64,000 nucleotides of DNA. It comes from Mesorhizobium sp. ORS 3324 (GTDB taxonomy: Bacteria; Pseudomonadota; Alphaproteobacteria; Rhizobiales; Rhizobiaceae). The stretch covers positions 17,036 to 81,035 of the forward strand of contig LM655191.1 of the NCBI GenBank assembly GCA_000824825.2. The letters are read 5' to 3'. The notes below the pieces were generated by a model. It saw only the letters and a list, made by a program, of their open reading frames with translations, searched no databases and was not told where the DNA came from. The stretch's first letter is position 1. Each line of letters starts with the position of its first letter. This document shows, one piece after another, positions 1-9,488 of the stretch. A program made the translations under genes and the position numbers.

Positions 1-8
1 GCCGAGCC

Positions 9-38
9 ACCTCTCCCCCACTTTCGTGGGGGAGAGGA
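9..38. repeat. short palindromic CT/GA-rich repeat
   Basis: An inverted repeat with arms CCTCTCCCCCAC and GTGGGGGAGAGG around a short TTTC loop. The same kind of C-rich/G-rich hairpin recurs at 16751-16914 and near 50847-50870, so it belongs to a dispersed intergenic family. It lies just past the 3' end of the minus-strand DUF2066 gene and could act as a transcript-end hairpin, but no T-tract follows it. Confidence 0.6.
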
Positions 39-45
39 ACTTCGC

Positions 46-861
46 TCACGGCTGCCCATTCCCCGACAATATCTGCGCCGCGCCCTTCACAGCCACGCGA
101 AAAGCCTCGTCGAAACTCACGCCGCGCACCTGCCATTGATAGGTCCTGCCGCGATTGCTGAGCCGCCAGTCCGCGATCCAGCCGAGCTCCTTGTCGCTCC
201 ACACGATGCTGCCGGCGAGCGCCCGGTCTGCACCCGCCTGCCGGGCGAGCCGGTCGAGCTTTGCCATGTCGGCGGCGCGCAGTGCCTTGTCGTCCAGCCC
301 GGCAAACTGGTTGGCCTTCGGAAAGCTGACATGCATCAGCAGCGGCACCGCGGCGTTAACAAAGGACTCGCGCATCGTCTCGCCGCGATCCCCGTCGGCC
401 GTCAGCACGAAATGCCTCGCCCCTTGCTCGGCTGTAAGGAAGACGGCGATCGGCGGTCGCTCGCCGCGCCAGGGCTTGCTGCCGAGCTGCGCCAATAGCT
501 TGTCGACCACGGCCGGCTTGTAGAGGCAGGTCAGGTCGTGCGGCCGATCGTGCGTGCCTTGCTCGTCATGGATCGGAATACCCTCCAGCCGGTCGTGGTA
601 GCGGAAGGATTGGACGAAGTCGGCTGCCTTGTTGCGCAGCGCCTGCATCTCCGGTTTCTGCATCAGCCGTTGGTCGCCCGAGACCCTGACCAGCACCGTC
701 TCCAGACAATCCTTGAAGCCGATCTGCCGGTTCGGCTCCTCGGTGCCGGTGACGATGGTCTGCGCCTGGTAGAGCTCCGCGGGGGTTGCGGCAAGGGCGG
801 AGGGAACTCCAAGCCACAGGAGGCCTGTCAATCCAGCCGCGAAACGAGAAAATCCAGGCAT
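46..861 (-). CDS. DUF2066 domain-containing secreted protein
   Basis: A 271-residue protein of unknown function. Residues 1-24 are a clear Sec signal peptide (hydrophobic LTGLLWLGV core, ALA cleavage site), so it is probably periplasmic. The body matches the DUF2066 pattern as I remember it: an early GFKDCLETVLVRVSGD segment and a later LARQAGADRALAG-IVW segment. Such proteins are widespread in Alphaproteobacteria and not characterised. The start ATG at 861 is supported by the signal peptide; the ribosome site is weak. The gene is convergent with nothing visible here and divergent from the crotonase at 1028. Confidence 0.8.
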   Translation of the reverse strand: MPGFSRFAAGLTGLLWLGVPSALAATPAELYQAQTIVTGTEEPNRQIGFKDCLETVLVRVSGDQRLMQKPEMQALRNKAADFVQSFRYHDRLEGIPIHDEQGTHDRPHDLTCLYKPAVVDKLLAQLGSKPWRGERPPIAVFLTAEQGARHFVLTADGDRGETMRESFVNAAVPLLMHVSFPKANQFAGLDDKALRAADMAKLDRLARQAGADRALAGSIVWSDKELGWIADWRLSNRGRTYQWQVRGVSFDEAFRVAVKGAAQILSGNGQP

Positions 862-1027
862 GTCGATTTGCTCGCAAATCTGCCGGGCCGCGCGAGCGCA
901 ACCCTTTGCCGGTTACCTAACACCTGGCGTGGCCGGTCGCCAGCACGGCGATCCCGCCATTGACGCATCCCCATGCCGCCTTTAGCACTTCAATCCCCCT
1001 AAGGGCGGAGAGAAGGATTCTCTGGCG

Positions 1028-2071
1028 ATGGATTTTGGCGGAGGCGACGAGATTCGCTTCGAGCGTTTGGGCAAGGCCGGCGTTGTCACGCTGACGCGAC
1101 CGCAGGCGCTCAATGCCGTCACCCATCGCATGGTCAAGGCGCTCGGCAAGGCGCTCGACGCCTGGGAGGGCGACGCCGGCGTCAGCCTTGTCGTCGTCAA
1201 GGCCGAGGGCAGGGCGTTCTCCGCCGGCGGCGACATCCTGCACATCTACGAGGCCGGTCGCGCCGGCATGCCGCCGGTCGACTTCTTCGCCGACGAGTAC
1301 CGGCTCAACGCCCGCATAGCGCGCTTCAAAAAGCCCTACGTCGCGCTGATCGACGGCATTGTCATGGGCGGCGGCGTCGGTGTCTCCTTCCACGGCTCGC
1401 ATCGCGTGCTGACCGAGAACGCGCAGTTCGCCATGCCCGAGGTCGGCATCGGCTTCTTCCCCGATGTCGGCGCTAGCCACCTCTTGCCCGATCTCGGCGG
1501 CAGCTTCGGCATGTATCTGGGGCTGACGGGAAATCGCATCCGCTATGGCGATGCGCTCTGGTCGGGCCTCGCCACCCACACGATCAAGGCCGAGGACCAG
1601 GCCGGCCTGCTCGACGAGCTGGCAACAAGCGGTGACCCGAATGCGGAGTTGCGCGATTTCTTCATCCCGGCAAAGCGCGAGACCGAGCGCCAGGATCTGG
1701 ATTCGATCGCGCGCCACTTCTCGAAAGCCTCACTCGCCGGCATCATCGCCAGCCTCGGGGAAGCGGCCGCCAGCGACGCTTTCGCCGCCAAGACGCTGGC
1801 GACGATCAGGACGCGCTCGCCGACAAGCCTCAACGTCGCCTGGCGTGAGATCAGCGCCGGGCTGACGCTGTCGATGGACGAGTGCATGAAGATGGAGTTC
1901 CGCATCCTCAATCGCATGCTTGCCGGCCACGACTTCTACGAAGGCATCCGCGCCGCCATCATCGACAAGGGCTCGAAACCGCAGTGGCGGCCCGCCAGCT
2001 TGGACGCGGTGAGCGCGGCCGATATCGACGCCTATTTCGCGCCACTTGGGGCCGGGGAGCTCGAGCTTTGA
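1028..2071 (+). CDS. enoyl-CoA hydratase/isomerase family protein, 3-hydroxyisobutyryl-CoA hydrolase type
   Basis: A 347-residue crotonase-fold protein. The N-terminal GRAFSAGGDI and GIVMGGGVGVSF segments form the CoA-binding site and oxyanion hole. The MPEVGIGFFPDVGAS motif and the roughly 350-residue length (ordinary enoyl-CoA hydratases have about 260) point to the 3-hydroxyisobutyryl-CoA hydrolase branch, which frees 3-hydroxyisobutyrate from its CoA ester in valine breakdown. The substrate is inferred from family resemblance only. An AGGA ribosome site sits before the ATG. The stop codon overlaps the TTG start of the next gene, so the two are probably co-translated. Confidence 0.85.
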   Translation: MDFGGGDEIRFERLGKAGVVTLTRPQALNAVTHRMVKALGKALDAWEGDAGVSLVVVKAEGRAFSAGGDILHIYEAGRAGMPPVDFFADEYRLNARIARFKKPYVALIDGIVMGGGVGVSFHGSHRVLTENAQFAMPEVGIGFFPDVGASHLLPDLGGSFGMYLGLTGNRIRYGDALWSGLATHTIKAEDQAGLLDELATSGDPNAELRDFFIPAKRETERQDLDSIARHFSKASLAGIIASLGEAAASDAFAAKTLATIRTRSPTSLNVAWREISAGLTLSMDECMKMEFRILNRMLAGHDFYEGIRAAIIDKGSKPQWRPASLDAVSAADIDAYFAPLGAGELEL

Positions 2072-2490
2072 GCGAGGTCACCTCCAGGCGCGTGGTGCTG
2101 CAGCCGTCAACCACCGAGGTCATCTTCGCTTGGTTCCAGCGCGTCATCGCCGGCTATTGTCTGCTCTTCGGCATCCTCTACTGGATCCGGCTGATCGGCA
2201 TCTATCCAGGCGAGTTGTGGCGCTTCGACCTGATGCCGGTGCATTGGCAGGTGGCGGCGGCCACGCTCGCCGTCTTCTTTCCCTTCGCTGCCGCGGGCCT
2301 CTGGATGCTCGCCTCCTGGGGGCCGGTGATCTGGTTCATCTGCGCGGCGACCGAGACTGTCATGTATGCCGGCTTCCCCGACCTCTTCGGCCACCGGCTG
2401 CTGATCGTCGTCTCGCATGCCTGCGTGGCGCTGCTTTACATCGTCTTCCGGGTGACTATCTGGATACAGAAGCGCCAGCTCCGGCAATAG
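2068..2490 (+). CDS. DUF6163-type four-helix membrane protein
   Basis: A 140-residue protein with about four membrane segments (YCLLFGILYWIRLIGI; VAAATLAVFFPFAAAGLW; PVIWFICAATETVMYAG; LLIVVSHACVALLYIVF). The reading frame is open further upstream, but the best start is the TTG at 2068: it overlaps the upstream TGA (TTGA) and follows GGGGAG at a good distance. I recall this rhizobial family as DUF6163, found next to the MarR regulator LdtR; the family label is from memory. Function unknown. It lies about 240 bp before the MarR gene, so a role in the cell envelope is possible but unproven. Confidence 0.75.
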   Translation: MSEVTSRRVVLQPSTTEVIFAWFQRVIAGYCLLFGILYWIRLIGIYPGELWRFDLMPVHWQVAAATLAVFFPFAAAGLWMLASWGPVIWFICAATETVMYAGFPDLFGHRLLIVVSHACVALLYIVFRVTIWIQKRQLRQ

Positions 2491-2612
2491 GCACCCGAGC
2501 CACGTCGTAGGGCCAAATTCGCAGCCGTGAGTGCCCCCCAAAGCCATTGGCTAAATCTTTAGGTTAATTGTTCTTGCTCGCGTGACCGTTCGTTAAGCCT
2601 CTTTCGAAACCT

Positions 2613-2624
2613 CTTACCGGTAAG
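2613..2624. promoter_or_regulatory. perfect 12-bp palindrome upstream of the MarR gene
   Basis: CTTACCGGTAAG reads the same on both strands and lies about 107 bp before the ATG of the MarR regulator, in an AT-richer stretch. A MarR dimer would bind such a site, so autoregulation is possible. Chance occurrence is also possible for a 12-mer. Confidence 0.3.
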
Positions 2625-2730
2625 CTCTTGTTAGCCCTGGCGTTTAAGTCGAATTTTATGAGTATTCGATAGTGTCGCGATCAAGGTGAAGAACAAAAAA
2701 TCACCGGGCGACAAACGAGAGGCAAAGACA

Positions 2731-3246
2731 ATGATCAATTCGCGTCCGGCGGCGAAGACCGCCAACGTTTCCGACGATCGCCGCGAGGCGATCCGCTCGC
2801 TGTACATGGAATCGCTGCAACTGGTGGAGCGTCTGCACCGCCGTCTGCTTGACGTGATCAAGGACGAGTTCGACCGCAACGGCCGCTCCGACATCAATGC
2901 CATCCAGGCGTTGCTGCTCTTCAACATCGGCAACTCTGAGCTGACCGCCGGCGAGCTGCGCTCGCGTGGTTATTATCTCGGCTCGAACGTCTCCTACAAT
3001 CTGAAGAAGCTGGTCGACCTCGGCTTCATCAACCATCAGCGCTCGCGCATCGACCGCCGCTCGGTCCGCGTCTCGCTGACGCCGAAGGGCAACGAGGTGG
3101 CCGACGTCGTCGCCGGTCTCTACGAGCGCCATGTCGGCTCGATCGAGCAGGTCGGCGGCATCAACACCGACGAGTTCAAGCAGATGAACCGCGCGCTGCA
3201 GCGCCTCGACCGCTTCTGGAACGACACCATCGCCTATCGGATGTAA
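2731..3246 (+). CDS. ldtR: MarR family winged-helix regulator, LdtR type
   Basis: A 171-residue regulator with a MarR winged-helix domain over about residues 30-150 (DINAIQALLLFNIGNSELTA, then the recognition-helix region and the RRSVRVSLTPKG wing). A GTG further upstream at 2686 would add 15 residues, but the ATG at 2731 has an AGAGG ribosome site and starts closer to the conserved part. The call LdtR rests on context: in Liberibacter and Sinorhizobium the MarR protein LdtR controls the L,D-transpeptidase gene ldtP, and here an ldtP-like gene follows 1 kb downstream. LdtR is known to respond to small aromatic ligands and to affect osmotic tolerance. The identity is likely but not tested. Confidence 0.8.
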   Translation: MINSRPAAKTANVSDDRREAIRSLYMESLQLVERLHRRLLDVIKDEFDRNGRSDINAIQALLLFNIGNSELTAGELRSRGYYLGSNVSYNLKKLVDLGFINHQRSRIDRRSVRVSLTPKGNEVADVVAGLYERHVGSIEQVGGINTDEFKQMNRALQRLDRFWNDTIAYRM

Positions 3247-3431
3247 GCGCTTCCGAAGCGGGACAAACGAAGCCGCGCCGAAGAAGCGCGGCAGGGGGCA
3301 ACAGTCAGGGGCCGATGCCGAAAGGCGCCGGCCCTTTCTTGCTGGCGAAGGCGAAGCGCGGGTCGGGCTGTAGGGAGGTTGACCGAACGACGATGCTGGA
3401 GGAAGCTTTTCAGCCGAAGGGGAGGGGTGTC

Positions 3432-3884
3432 GTGCGCTATTTCCTGCTTGTGCTTTCCACTTTGGCGTTTGTGTCACCGGCCTTTGCCAAGACGATCTAC
3501 TACGGCGGCCGGGCGGGAATGGAGGTCACGATCGTCAAGAAGTCCGGCCTCGGCACTTCGCATGCCAGCATCCTGACGAAGCACACCAGGCAAAACGCAG
3601 TCGGCTTCTGCCGCGACTATGTCGGCAAGGTGACCGAGGATTGCATTGCCAAGGAAATGAACACGCCCTTGCATCTGGAGATCACCGCCGATTGCAAGAC
3701 CGGCAAGTTCACGACGTTTTACGGCGCCAACATGCTCTTTCAGGGACGCAGCCCCGATGGAAGCCCGACGGACTACCAGATCACGGATACCGACGAGAAC
3801 GTGGTGCTCGACGGGTCAGGTGCTTCTGGCTACGACTACACGCTGGAGCAATTCAAAGCCCTGTGCCCAAAGCGGGTGAAGTAA
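3432..3884 (+). CDS. small secreted protein of unknown function
   Basis: A 150-residue protein. I chose the GTG at 3432 because GGGGAGGGG lies just upstream and the product then begins with a textbook signal peptide (VRYFLLVLSTLAFVSPAFA, cleavage before KTIYYGG). The mature part has four cysteines (GFCRDY, EDCIAK, TADCKTG, KALCPKR), which could form two disulphides in the periplasm. I do not recognise a family. It sits between ldtR and ldtP on the same strand with gaps of 185 and about 315 bp, so it may share their regulation. A longer start at 3393 or 3315 would bury the signal peptide. Confidence 0.7.
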   Translation: MRYFLLVLSTLAFVSPAFAKTIYYGGRAGMEVTIVKKSGLGTSHASILTKHTRQNAVGFCRDYVGKVTEDCIAKEMNTPLHLEITADCKTGKFTTFYGANMLFQGRSPDGSPTDYQITDTDENVVLDGSGASGYDYTLEQFKALCPKRVK

Positions 3885-4199
3885 GGGCAAGCCGAGGGTC
3901 ACGGCGGGCGTCTGCTGAACCTGCCGCGCTCGGCGATGCCAAAAAGTCTCGATCCCATTCTTTGATGATATCGCCGGATGCAAATCGCCGGCCGAGGCCA
4001 CGTTGCCGCCATAATCGCGGTGAAAGCGAGAATGCGGATGATGCTGCGGGCCGCGGCCCTGCGCTTTCCGGCGTCGTGGCGCTACGTTTTCGTGCCCTTA
4101 TGACGCAGGTCATGGTTGGCTAATTGTTAAGATTGCCGACCCTAGAGTGCGGGCAACCCGCCAGTAGAGCGAAACCGAGCGAGATTGAATACAGCTAGA
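3885..4199. other. intergenic region upstream of ldtP
   Basis: A 315-bp stretch with no credible gene. It becomes AT-richer near 4110-4135, where GGCTAATTGTT (4118-4128) matches GGTTAATTGTT (2562-2572) upstream of the MarR gene at ten of eleven bases. A shared LdtR-type operator is possible. No riboswitch or terminator was recognised. Confidence 0.4.
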
Positions 4200-5468
4200 A
4201 TGTCTGGAACGTCCATGAGAACCAGCCGCCGTTTCTTCCTTACCGGAGCCTCCGCGCTCGCCGCAGCCATGGTTGCCGGCCATGCCAGCGCGCAGGATGT
4301 GGTCGGGGATATCCTCAAGTCCTCGACCCGCGGCAATTGGGACGACCAGTTCGACGCCCGTGCCAACAACACGAACAAGGTCGCCTCCACGCTGCCGATC
4401 TTCAGCCTGCAGACCGTCGCCTTCACAGAACAGGCGGTGGCTCAGTACCAGAACATCGTCGCCCAGGGCGGCTGGGAGCAGGTTCCGGCAACCAAGAAGC
4501 TTGAGCTCGGCGTCGACGATCCGGATGTCGTGCCGCTGCGCAAGCGGCTGATGATCTCGGGCGACCTGCCGCAGAGCGCCGGCATTTCGACCGCCTTCGA
4601 TTCCTATGTCGATTCCGCGGTCAAGCGCTTCCAGCTTCGCCACGGCCTGCCGGCCGACGGCTCGATGGGCAAATACACCTATGCGGCGATGAACGTCTCG
4701 GCGCAGATCCGGCTCGGCCAGCTGCAGACCAATCTGCAGCGCCTGAAGGAAAAGGCCGGCACGCTCGGCAGCCGCTATGTGCTGGTCGACATACCGGCCG
4801 CGCAGATCGAGGCCGTCGAGAACGACCGCGTCGTGCTGCGCCACACCGCGATCGTCGGCAAGATCGACCGCCAGACGCCGATCGTGAACTCCAAGATCAA
4901 CGAGATCATCGTCAATCCTTACTGGAACGCCCCGGTTTCGATCGTGCGCAAGGACATCATTCCGCTGATGCGGAAAGATCCCAACTATCTCAAGGAGAGC
5001 CACATCCGGCTGTTCGCGCCGGATGGCAGCGAGGTCGATCCGATGACCATCGACTGGTCGACGGACGATGCCGCCAAGTACCGCTTCCGCCAGGATCCGG
5101 GCTCTGGCAACGCCATGGCCTCGGTCAAGATCAACTTCCCGAGCCCGGACGGCGTCTACATGCACGACACGCCGCAGCAGAGCCTGTTCGGCAAGCTGAT
5201 GCGCTTCGATTCCTCCGGTTGCGTGCGCGTCCAGAACGTGCGCGACCTCGTCACCTGGATCCTGCGCGACACGCCCGGCTGGGATCGCCAGCATTTCGAG
5301 GCGACGATCAAGACCGGCGAGAACACGCCGATCCAGGTCGTCAATCCGGTGCCGGTCCATTTCCTGTACCTGTCGGCATGGTCGACCGGACCGGGCGTCG
5401 TGCAGTTCCGCGACGACATCTACGGCCTCGACGGCAACAGCGAGCTGCAGATCACTTCCGCGCTGTAA
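4200..5468 (+). CDS. ldtP: L,D-transpeptidase (YkuD family)
   Basis: A 422-residue periplasmic enzyme that makes 3-3 peptidoglycan cross-links or attaches proteins to peptidoglycan. The N-terminus carries a twin-arginine-like export signal (SRRFFLTGASALAAAM) ending near HASAQ. A PG-binding-1-like region lies at about residues 105-165 (VPLRKRLMISGDLP to KRFQLRHGLPADGSMG). The YkuD catalytic domain follows, with His322 in YMHDTPQQSLFG and the nucleophile Cys341 in SSGCVRV. Starts at 4185 (TTG), 4200 (ATG) or 4215 (ATG) are all possible; 4200 is a compromise. A strong terminator follows. Pairing with the MarR gene upstream supports the name ldtP. Confidence 0.88.
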   Translation: MSGTSMRTSRRFFLTGASALAAAMVAGHASAQDVVGDILKSSTRGNWDDQFDARANNTNKVASTLPIFSLQTVAFTEQAVAQYQNIVAQGGWEQVPATKKLELGVDDPDVVPLRKRLMISGDLPQSAGISTAFDSYVDSAVKRFQLRHGLPADGSMGKYTYAAMNVSAQIRLGQLQTNLQRLKEKAGTLGSRYVLVDIPAAQIEAVENDRVVLRHTAIVGKIDRQTPIVNSKINEIIVNPYWNAPVSIVRKDIIPLMRKDPNYLKESHIRLFAPDGSEVDPMTIDWSTDDAAKYRFRQDPGSGNAMASVKINFPSPDGVYMHDTPQQSLFGKLMRFDSSGCVRVQNVRDLVTWILRDTPGWDRQHFEATIKTGENTPIQVVNPVPVHFLYLSAWSTGPGVVQFRDDIYGLDGNSELQITSAL

Positions 5469-5486
5469 AGAACTGAATTTGATGAC

Positions 5487-5513
5487 AAAAAGGCCGCCTG
5501 AAGCGGCCTTTTT
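5487..5513 (+). terminator. rho-independent terminator of ldtP
   Basis: AAAAAGGCCGC and GCGGCCTTTTT form an 11-bp stem around a five-base CTGAA loop, followed by more T residues. It begins 18 bp after the ldtP stop codon. Confidence 0.85.
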
Positions 5514-5532
5514 ATTTTCCGTCCTCAATCAA

Positions 5533-5634
5533 GCAATTCCAGGAAAAGTGCGCAGCGGTTTTCCGTCCGGAATTGTGTAAAAACAAATACTTAGAGCGGG
5601 TCGGTGATGCTGACAAAAGTTGAACCGCTCTAGA
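5533..5634. repeat. dispersed rhizobial intergenic repeat, copy 1
   Basis: The core at 5533-5575 begins GCAATTCCAGGAAAAGTG and ends TTTTCCGTCCGGAATTG; its ends are inverted (CAATTCC and GGAATTG). A second palindromic part at 5593-5634 starts AGAGCGG and ends CCGCTCTAGA. Near-identical cores occur at 44722-44765 and 46315-46358. This is a mosaic element of the kind scattered between genes in Mesorhizobium and relatives. It lies between the ldtP terminator and the antiporter gene. Confidence 0.8.
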
Positions 5635-5686
5635 GGGTCTCCGCCGACGGACCAACACATGGTCGGCCGGCAGCCGGAATCGCACC

Positions 5687-7330
5687 ATGGAAGTCGCCGT
5701 CTTCATTCTCGTCGTGCTCGCCTTCGTGGCGCTTTCCGGCGCGGTGGTGCGACTGGTTCGGGTGCCGCTGCCCGTGCTGCAGATCGCCATCGGCGCCGCC
5801 CTGGCCTGGCCGGCTAGCGGGCTCCATGTCGAGATCGATCCGGAACTTTTCCTCCTGGTGTTCATCCCGCCACTTCTGTTCGGAGATGCCTTCGCAGCGC
5901 CGAAGCGCGAGCTGATCGAGCTGCGCGGGCCGATCCTCGATCTCGCAATCGGACTGGTCTTCTTCACCATCGTCGGCTTCGGTTATGCCCTGCACTGGCT
6001 GGTGCCGAGCATCCCGCTGGTGGTCGCTTTCGCGCTCGCCGCCGTGCTGTCGCCGACCGATGCGGTCGCCGTTTCCTCGATCGTCGACCGCAATGTCGTT
6101 CCGGCGCGGCTGATGCACATATTGGAAGGCGAATCCCTGCTCAACGACGCCTCCGGCTTGGTCATGTTTCGCTTCGCCGTAGCGGCGGCGCTGACCGGCA
6201 GCTTCTCCTTCGCCGCCGCTTCGCTGAGCTTCCTCTATGCTGTGGCAGCCGGCATCCTCGCCGGTGTCGTGGCGCTGTTCATCGCCGCCAAGGCGCTGCA
6301 GATCCTCGGCCGCATCGGCGGCACGACGGCGGAGGCGCAGGTGCTTGTGATGATCCTGCTGCCCTTCCTCGCCTATCTCATTGCGGAGCATGCCGGCGCC
6401 TCCGGCATCCTCGCGGCGGTCACCGCCGGCCTGCTTACCGGCACCTCCGGCATTTTCCGCTATCTGTCGGTCTCGGCGCGCATCCAGGCGATGTCGTTGT
6501 GGTCGACGTTGACCTTCGTCTTCAACGGCGCGCTCTTCGTCCTGCTCGGCCTGCAACTCCCCGACATCATCCGCAAGGTTCCGCCGGAGCTCACCAGCCG
6601 GCACTGGCTGTTCGAGCCGGCGCTGACCGTGTTCATTTTGACGCTCTGCCTCATCGGCCTGCGCTTCCTTTGGATCTGGATCGGCGACATGGCGGCGGTG
6701 ATCGCCGCCCGGCTCGGCAAGCGCAAGGCGGAGCCCTTCGGTTTTCGCGTGAGGCTTGCCGGATCGGTGGCGGGCGTGCGCGGGGCGATCACGCTGGCCG
6801 GCATCCTGTCGCTGCCGCTCGCGCTGCAGGATGGCTCAGCGTTTCCGGCGCGAGACGTGGTGATCTTCCTTGCCGCCGGCGTCATCATCTGCTCGCTGCT
6901 CATCGCCAGTCTCGCTTTGCCGAAGATCGCGCGCGGGCTGGTCGAACCGGGGGAGGATCCGGGCGCGGCCGAGGAGCGCCGGGCGCGTGTCGGCGCCGCC
7001 AAGGCGGCCATCGCCAGGATTGAGAACCTCGCGAGCGATGGAGGCGAGGAGGGCGAGGCGGCCGAAGCCCGGCTTGCGGTTGCCGACAGCATCGTTGCCG
7101 GCTATCGCCGCCGCATCGCCGCCTCCGACGAGGCCGATGAGGCGCGCGCCGCGGCGCGGGAGGCCGGGCGGCTGGAGCTCGAGCTGAGGCATGCCGGCAT
7201 CGAGGCGGAGCGCGCCGCCGTGCGCGCCATGTTCCGCAGCCGCGAGATCAACGACCATACGATGCGGGCGCTGCTGTCCGAGATCACGCTGACCGAAGCC
7301 CTGCTCAAGAACCGGCGGGACCGGAAATAG
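5687..7330 (+). CDS. Na+/H+ antiporter, CPA1 family
   Basis: A 547-residue inner-membrane protein with about twelve predicted membrane helices over residues 1-410, then a charged, Ala/Glu/Arg-rich cytosolic tail of about 130 residues that is probably helical. The central [11 protein letters not shown] and [13 protein letters not shown] segments are signature motifs of CPA1 cation/proton antiporters; the conserved Asp pair carries ions. It probably exchanges Na+ or K+ for protons and keeps cytoplasmic pH. The ATG at 5687 opens directly with a membrane helix. It is transcribed alone, with a repeat element upstream and glyA 127 bp downstream. Confidence 0.9.
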   Translation: MEVAVFILVVLAFVALSGAVVRLVRVPLPVLQIAIGAALAWPASGLHVEIDPELFLLVFIPPLLFGDAFAAPKRELIELRGPILDLAIGLVFFTIVGFGYALHWLVPSIPLVVAFALAAVLSPTDAVAVSSIVDRNVVPARLMHILEGESLLNDASGLVMFRFAVAAALTGSFSFAAASLSFLYAVAAGILAGVVALFIAAKALQILGRIGGTTAEAQVLVMILLPFLAYLIAEHAGASGILAAVTAGLLTGTSGIFRYLSVSARIQAMSLWSTLTFVFNGALFVLLGLQLPDIIRKVPPELTSRHWLFEPALTVFILTLCLIGLRFLWIWIGDMAAVIAARLGKRKAEPFGFRVRLAGSVAGVRGAITLAGILSLPLALQDGSAFPARDVVIFLAAGVIICSLLIASLALPKIARGLVEPGEDPGAAEERRARVGAAKAAIARIENLASDGGEEGEAAEARLAVADSIVAGYRRRIAASDEADEARAAAREAGRLELELRHAGIEAERAAVRAMFRSREINDHTMRALLSEITLTEALLKNRRDRK

Positions 7331-7457
7331 CGCTTCAGCCAATTTGCTTGGCGCAATCCGGCCAGCAAATTTCGCGCCGCAAACGTGGCGGGCTCGAAAC
7401 AACTGTGTTAATGGCGCGGCGACCTCGCAGACCTCCGGCCCCAAGGGAAAGCAAGCC

Positions 7458-8771
7458 ATGTCAACAGCCGCGGCAGCCTCCAGCAAATTCGAATCCTTCT
7501 TTGAGACCACGCTTGCCGACGCCGATCCGGAAATTTTCGGCGCCATCCGCAACGAGCTCGGCCGCCAGCGCCATGAGATCGAGCTGATCGCGTCGGAAAA
7601 CATCGTGTCCCGCGCCGTGCTCGAGGCGCAGGGCTCGATCATGACCAACAAATATGCCGAGGGCTATCCGGGCAAGCGCTATTATGGCGGCTGCCAGTTC
7701 GTCGACGTGGCCGAGGAACTGGCCATCGAGCGCGCCAAGAAGCTTTTCGGCTGCAACTTCGCCAACGTCCAGCCGAATTCCGGCAGCCAGATGAACCAGG
7801 CGGTATTCCTCGGATTGCTGCAGCCCGGCGACACCTTCATGGGCCTCGACTTGAATTCCGGCGGCCATCTCACGCACGGCTCGCCGGTCAACATGAGCGG
7901 CAAGTGGTTCAAGGTCGTCTCCTACGGCGTGCGCAAGGACGACCATCTGCTCGATATGGACGCGATCGAGAAGACCGCGCACGAGACCAAGCCGAAGCTG
8001 ATCCTGGCCGGCGGCACCGCCTATTCCCGCATCTGGGACTGGAAGCGTTTCCGCGAGATCGCCGATTCGATCGGCGCCTACCTGATGGTCGACATGGCCC
8101 ACATCGCCGGCCTCGTCGCCGGCGGCATGCACCCGTCGCCGCTGCCCCACGCCCATGTCGTGACCACCACGACGCACAAGTCGCTGCGCGGCCCGCGCGG
8201 CGGCATGATCCTCTGCAACGACGAGGAGATTGCCAAGAAGATGAATTCGGCGGTGTTCCCGGGCCTGCAGGGCGGTCCGCTGATGCATGTCGTCGCCGCC
8301 AAGGCGGTGGCGCTCGGCGAGGCGCTGAAGCCGAGCTTCAAGGCCTATGCCGAGAGCATCGTCGCCAATGCCAAGGCGCTGGCTTCCAGCCTGCAGGAAA
8401 CCGGCCTTGATATCGTCTCGGGCGGCACCGACAACCATCTTATGCTGGTCGACCTGCGCCCGAAGAACGCCACCGGCAAGCGTGCCGAGGCGGCTCTCGG
8501 CCGCGCCAACATCACTTGCAACAAGAACGGCATCCCCTTCGATCCCGAAAAGCCTTTCGTAACCTCCGGCGTGCGTCTCGGCACGCCCGCCGGCACCACG
8601 CGCGGCTTCGGCCAGGCCGAGTTCCGCGAGATCGGCAAGCTGATCGCCGAGGTGCTGGATGGGTTGAAGGTTGCGAATTCCGACGAAGGCAACGCCGCCG
8701 TCGAAGCCGCGGTCAAGGCCAAGGTCACGGCGCTGACCGATCGCTTCCCGCTCTACCCCTATCTCGGTTGA
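7458..8771 (+). CDS. glyA: serine hydroxymethyltransferase
   Basis: A 437-residue PLP enzyme of the cytosol that converts serine and tetrahydrofolate to glycine and 5,10-methylene-tetrahydrofolate. The PLP lysine is Lys241 in [14 protein letters not shown]; other family motifs are [21 protein letters not shown] and HIAGLVAGG. The frame is open to 7344, but the ATG at 7458 follows AAGGGAAAGC and gives the usual length. It is the first gene of a conserved alphaproteobacterial neighbourhood (glyA, nrdR, rib genes, nusB), here with two extra genes before nrdR. Confidence 0.97.
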   Translation: MSTAAAASSKFESFFETTLADADPEIFGAIRNELGRQRHEIELIASENIVSRAVLEAQGSIMTNKYAEGYPGKRYYGGCQFVDVAEELAIERAKKLFGCNFANVQPNSGSQMNQAVFLGLLQPGDTFMGLDLNSGGHLTHGSPVNMSGKWFKVVSYGVRKDDHLLDMDAIEKTAHETKPKLILAGGTAYSRIWDWKRFREIADSIGAYLMVDMAHIAGLVAGGMHPSPLPHAHVVTTTTHKSLRGPRGGMILCNDEEIAKKMNSAVFPGLQGGPLMHVVAAKAVALGEALKPSFKAYAESIVANAKALASSLQETGLDIVSGGTDNHLMLVDLRPKNATGKRAEAALGRANITCNKNGIPFDPEKPFVTSGVRLGTPAGTTRGFGQAEFREIGKLIAEVLDGLKVANSDEGNAAVEAAVKAKVTALTDRFPLYPYLG

Positions 8772-8823
8772 CCGCTGGCTCGGTTGACCGGGCGCCTCGT
8801 GTCATCTTTTATCCACCGGCAGC

Positions 8824-8847
8824 GCGCCGCCCCTGATCGGGCGGCGC
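8824..8847. other. strong hairpin between glyA and the next gene
   Basis: GCGCCGCCC and GGGCGGCGC form a perfect 9-bp GC stem around CTGATC. No T-tract follows, so it is not a classic terminator. It ends 16 bp before the start of the next gene and could slow or end glyA transcription, or protect the mRNA end. Confidence 0.5.
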
Positions 8848-8863
8848 TCGAACTGGAGACTTG

Positions 8864-9454
8864 ATGATGCGCAACTTCCATCCTGCCACTCTGGCTCTGC
8901 TCAGCTCGCTGGCCGCTTTCTCTGCGCCCGGCGCGGTTGCCCAGGAGCAGACACAGCCGGCCTCGGATTTGCCGGCCACCGCGACCTTCGGCAGGTGGAC
9001 CACCATCATCGACACGCTCGACACCGGGCAGGACGCGCACAAGACCTGCGCCGCCTCGACGGCATTTGTCGACGGCAACGGCAATGCCGGCACGCTGACG
9101 CTGTCGATCTCGAACGGTGACGCCCTGCCGCCAGACGCTTATCCCGCCGTCATGATTACCGTCGCCAACAAGGATCTGCCGACCGGCAAGAACATCGCCG
9201 CGAGCTTCGGCGATCCCGGCGTCAAGGTTTCGGCGACGGTCTCTTCCAGCGGGGTCAACGGCCGCCCGAGCTGGATGGTCGACAACCAGGCCAAGACCAG
9301 CCTCGCTTTGCTGCGCGCCATGCGCAAAGTCACCTCGCTCGATGTCACCTTCGGCAAGCAGAGCGTCGCCAGCATTCCGATGGACGGGTTCGTCAAGGCG
9401 TACCGCAATCTCGGCACGTCTTGCGGCTTCGCGACCAAGGATGTCGCGCCCTAA
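8864..9454 (+). CDS. secreted protein of unknown function
   Basis: A 196-residue protein with a signal peptide at residues 1-26 (LALLSSLAAFSAPGAVA, then QEQ). The mature part begins with FGRWTTIIDTLDTGQDAHKTCAAST and is rich in beta-type segments; the KTCAAS and TSCGF cysteines could pair. The overall look (W-x-x-x-D near the start, K-TC-A-, late G-F-A) recalls invasion-associated locus B proteins, but I cannot confirm this. The TTG at 8861 and ATGs at 8864 and 8867 are alternative starts; GGAG lies 7 bases before 8864. Confidence 0.7.
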   Translation: MMRNFHPATLALLSSLAAFSAPGAVAQEQTQPASDLPATATFGRWTTIIDTLDTGQDAHKTCAASTAFVDGNGNAGTLTLSISNGDALPPDAYPAVMITVANKDLPTGKNIAASFGDPGVKVSATVSSSGVNGRPSWMVDNQAKTSLALLRAMRKVTSLDVTFGKQSVASIPMDGFVKAYRNLGTSCGFATKDVAP

Positions 9455-9488
9455 AATCCAGCTGGTCGGTTCGGGCAGGGAGCAGCGG

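Noticed and set aside
4110..5528. Long minus-strand frame of 472 codons opposite ldtP
   Set aside because: It is the shadow of a GC-rich gene; the plus strand has an export signal, catalytic motifs and a terminator.
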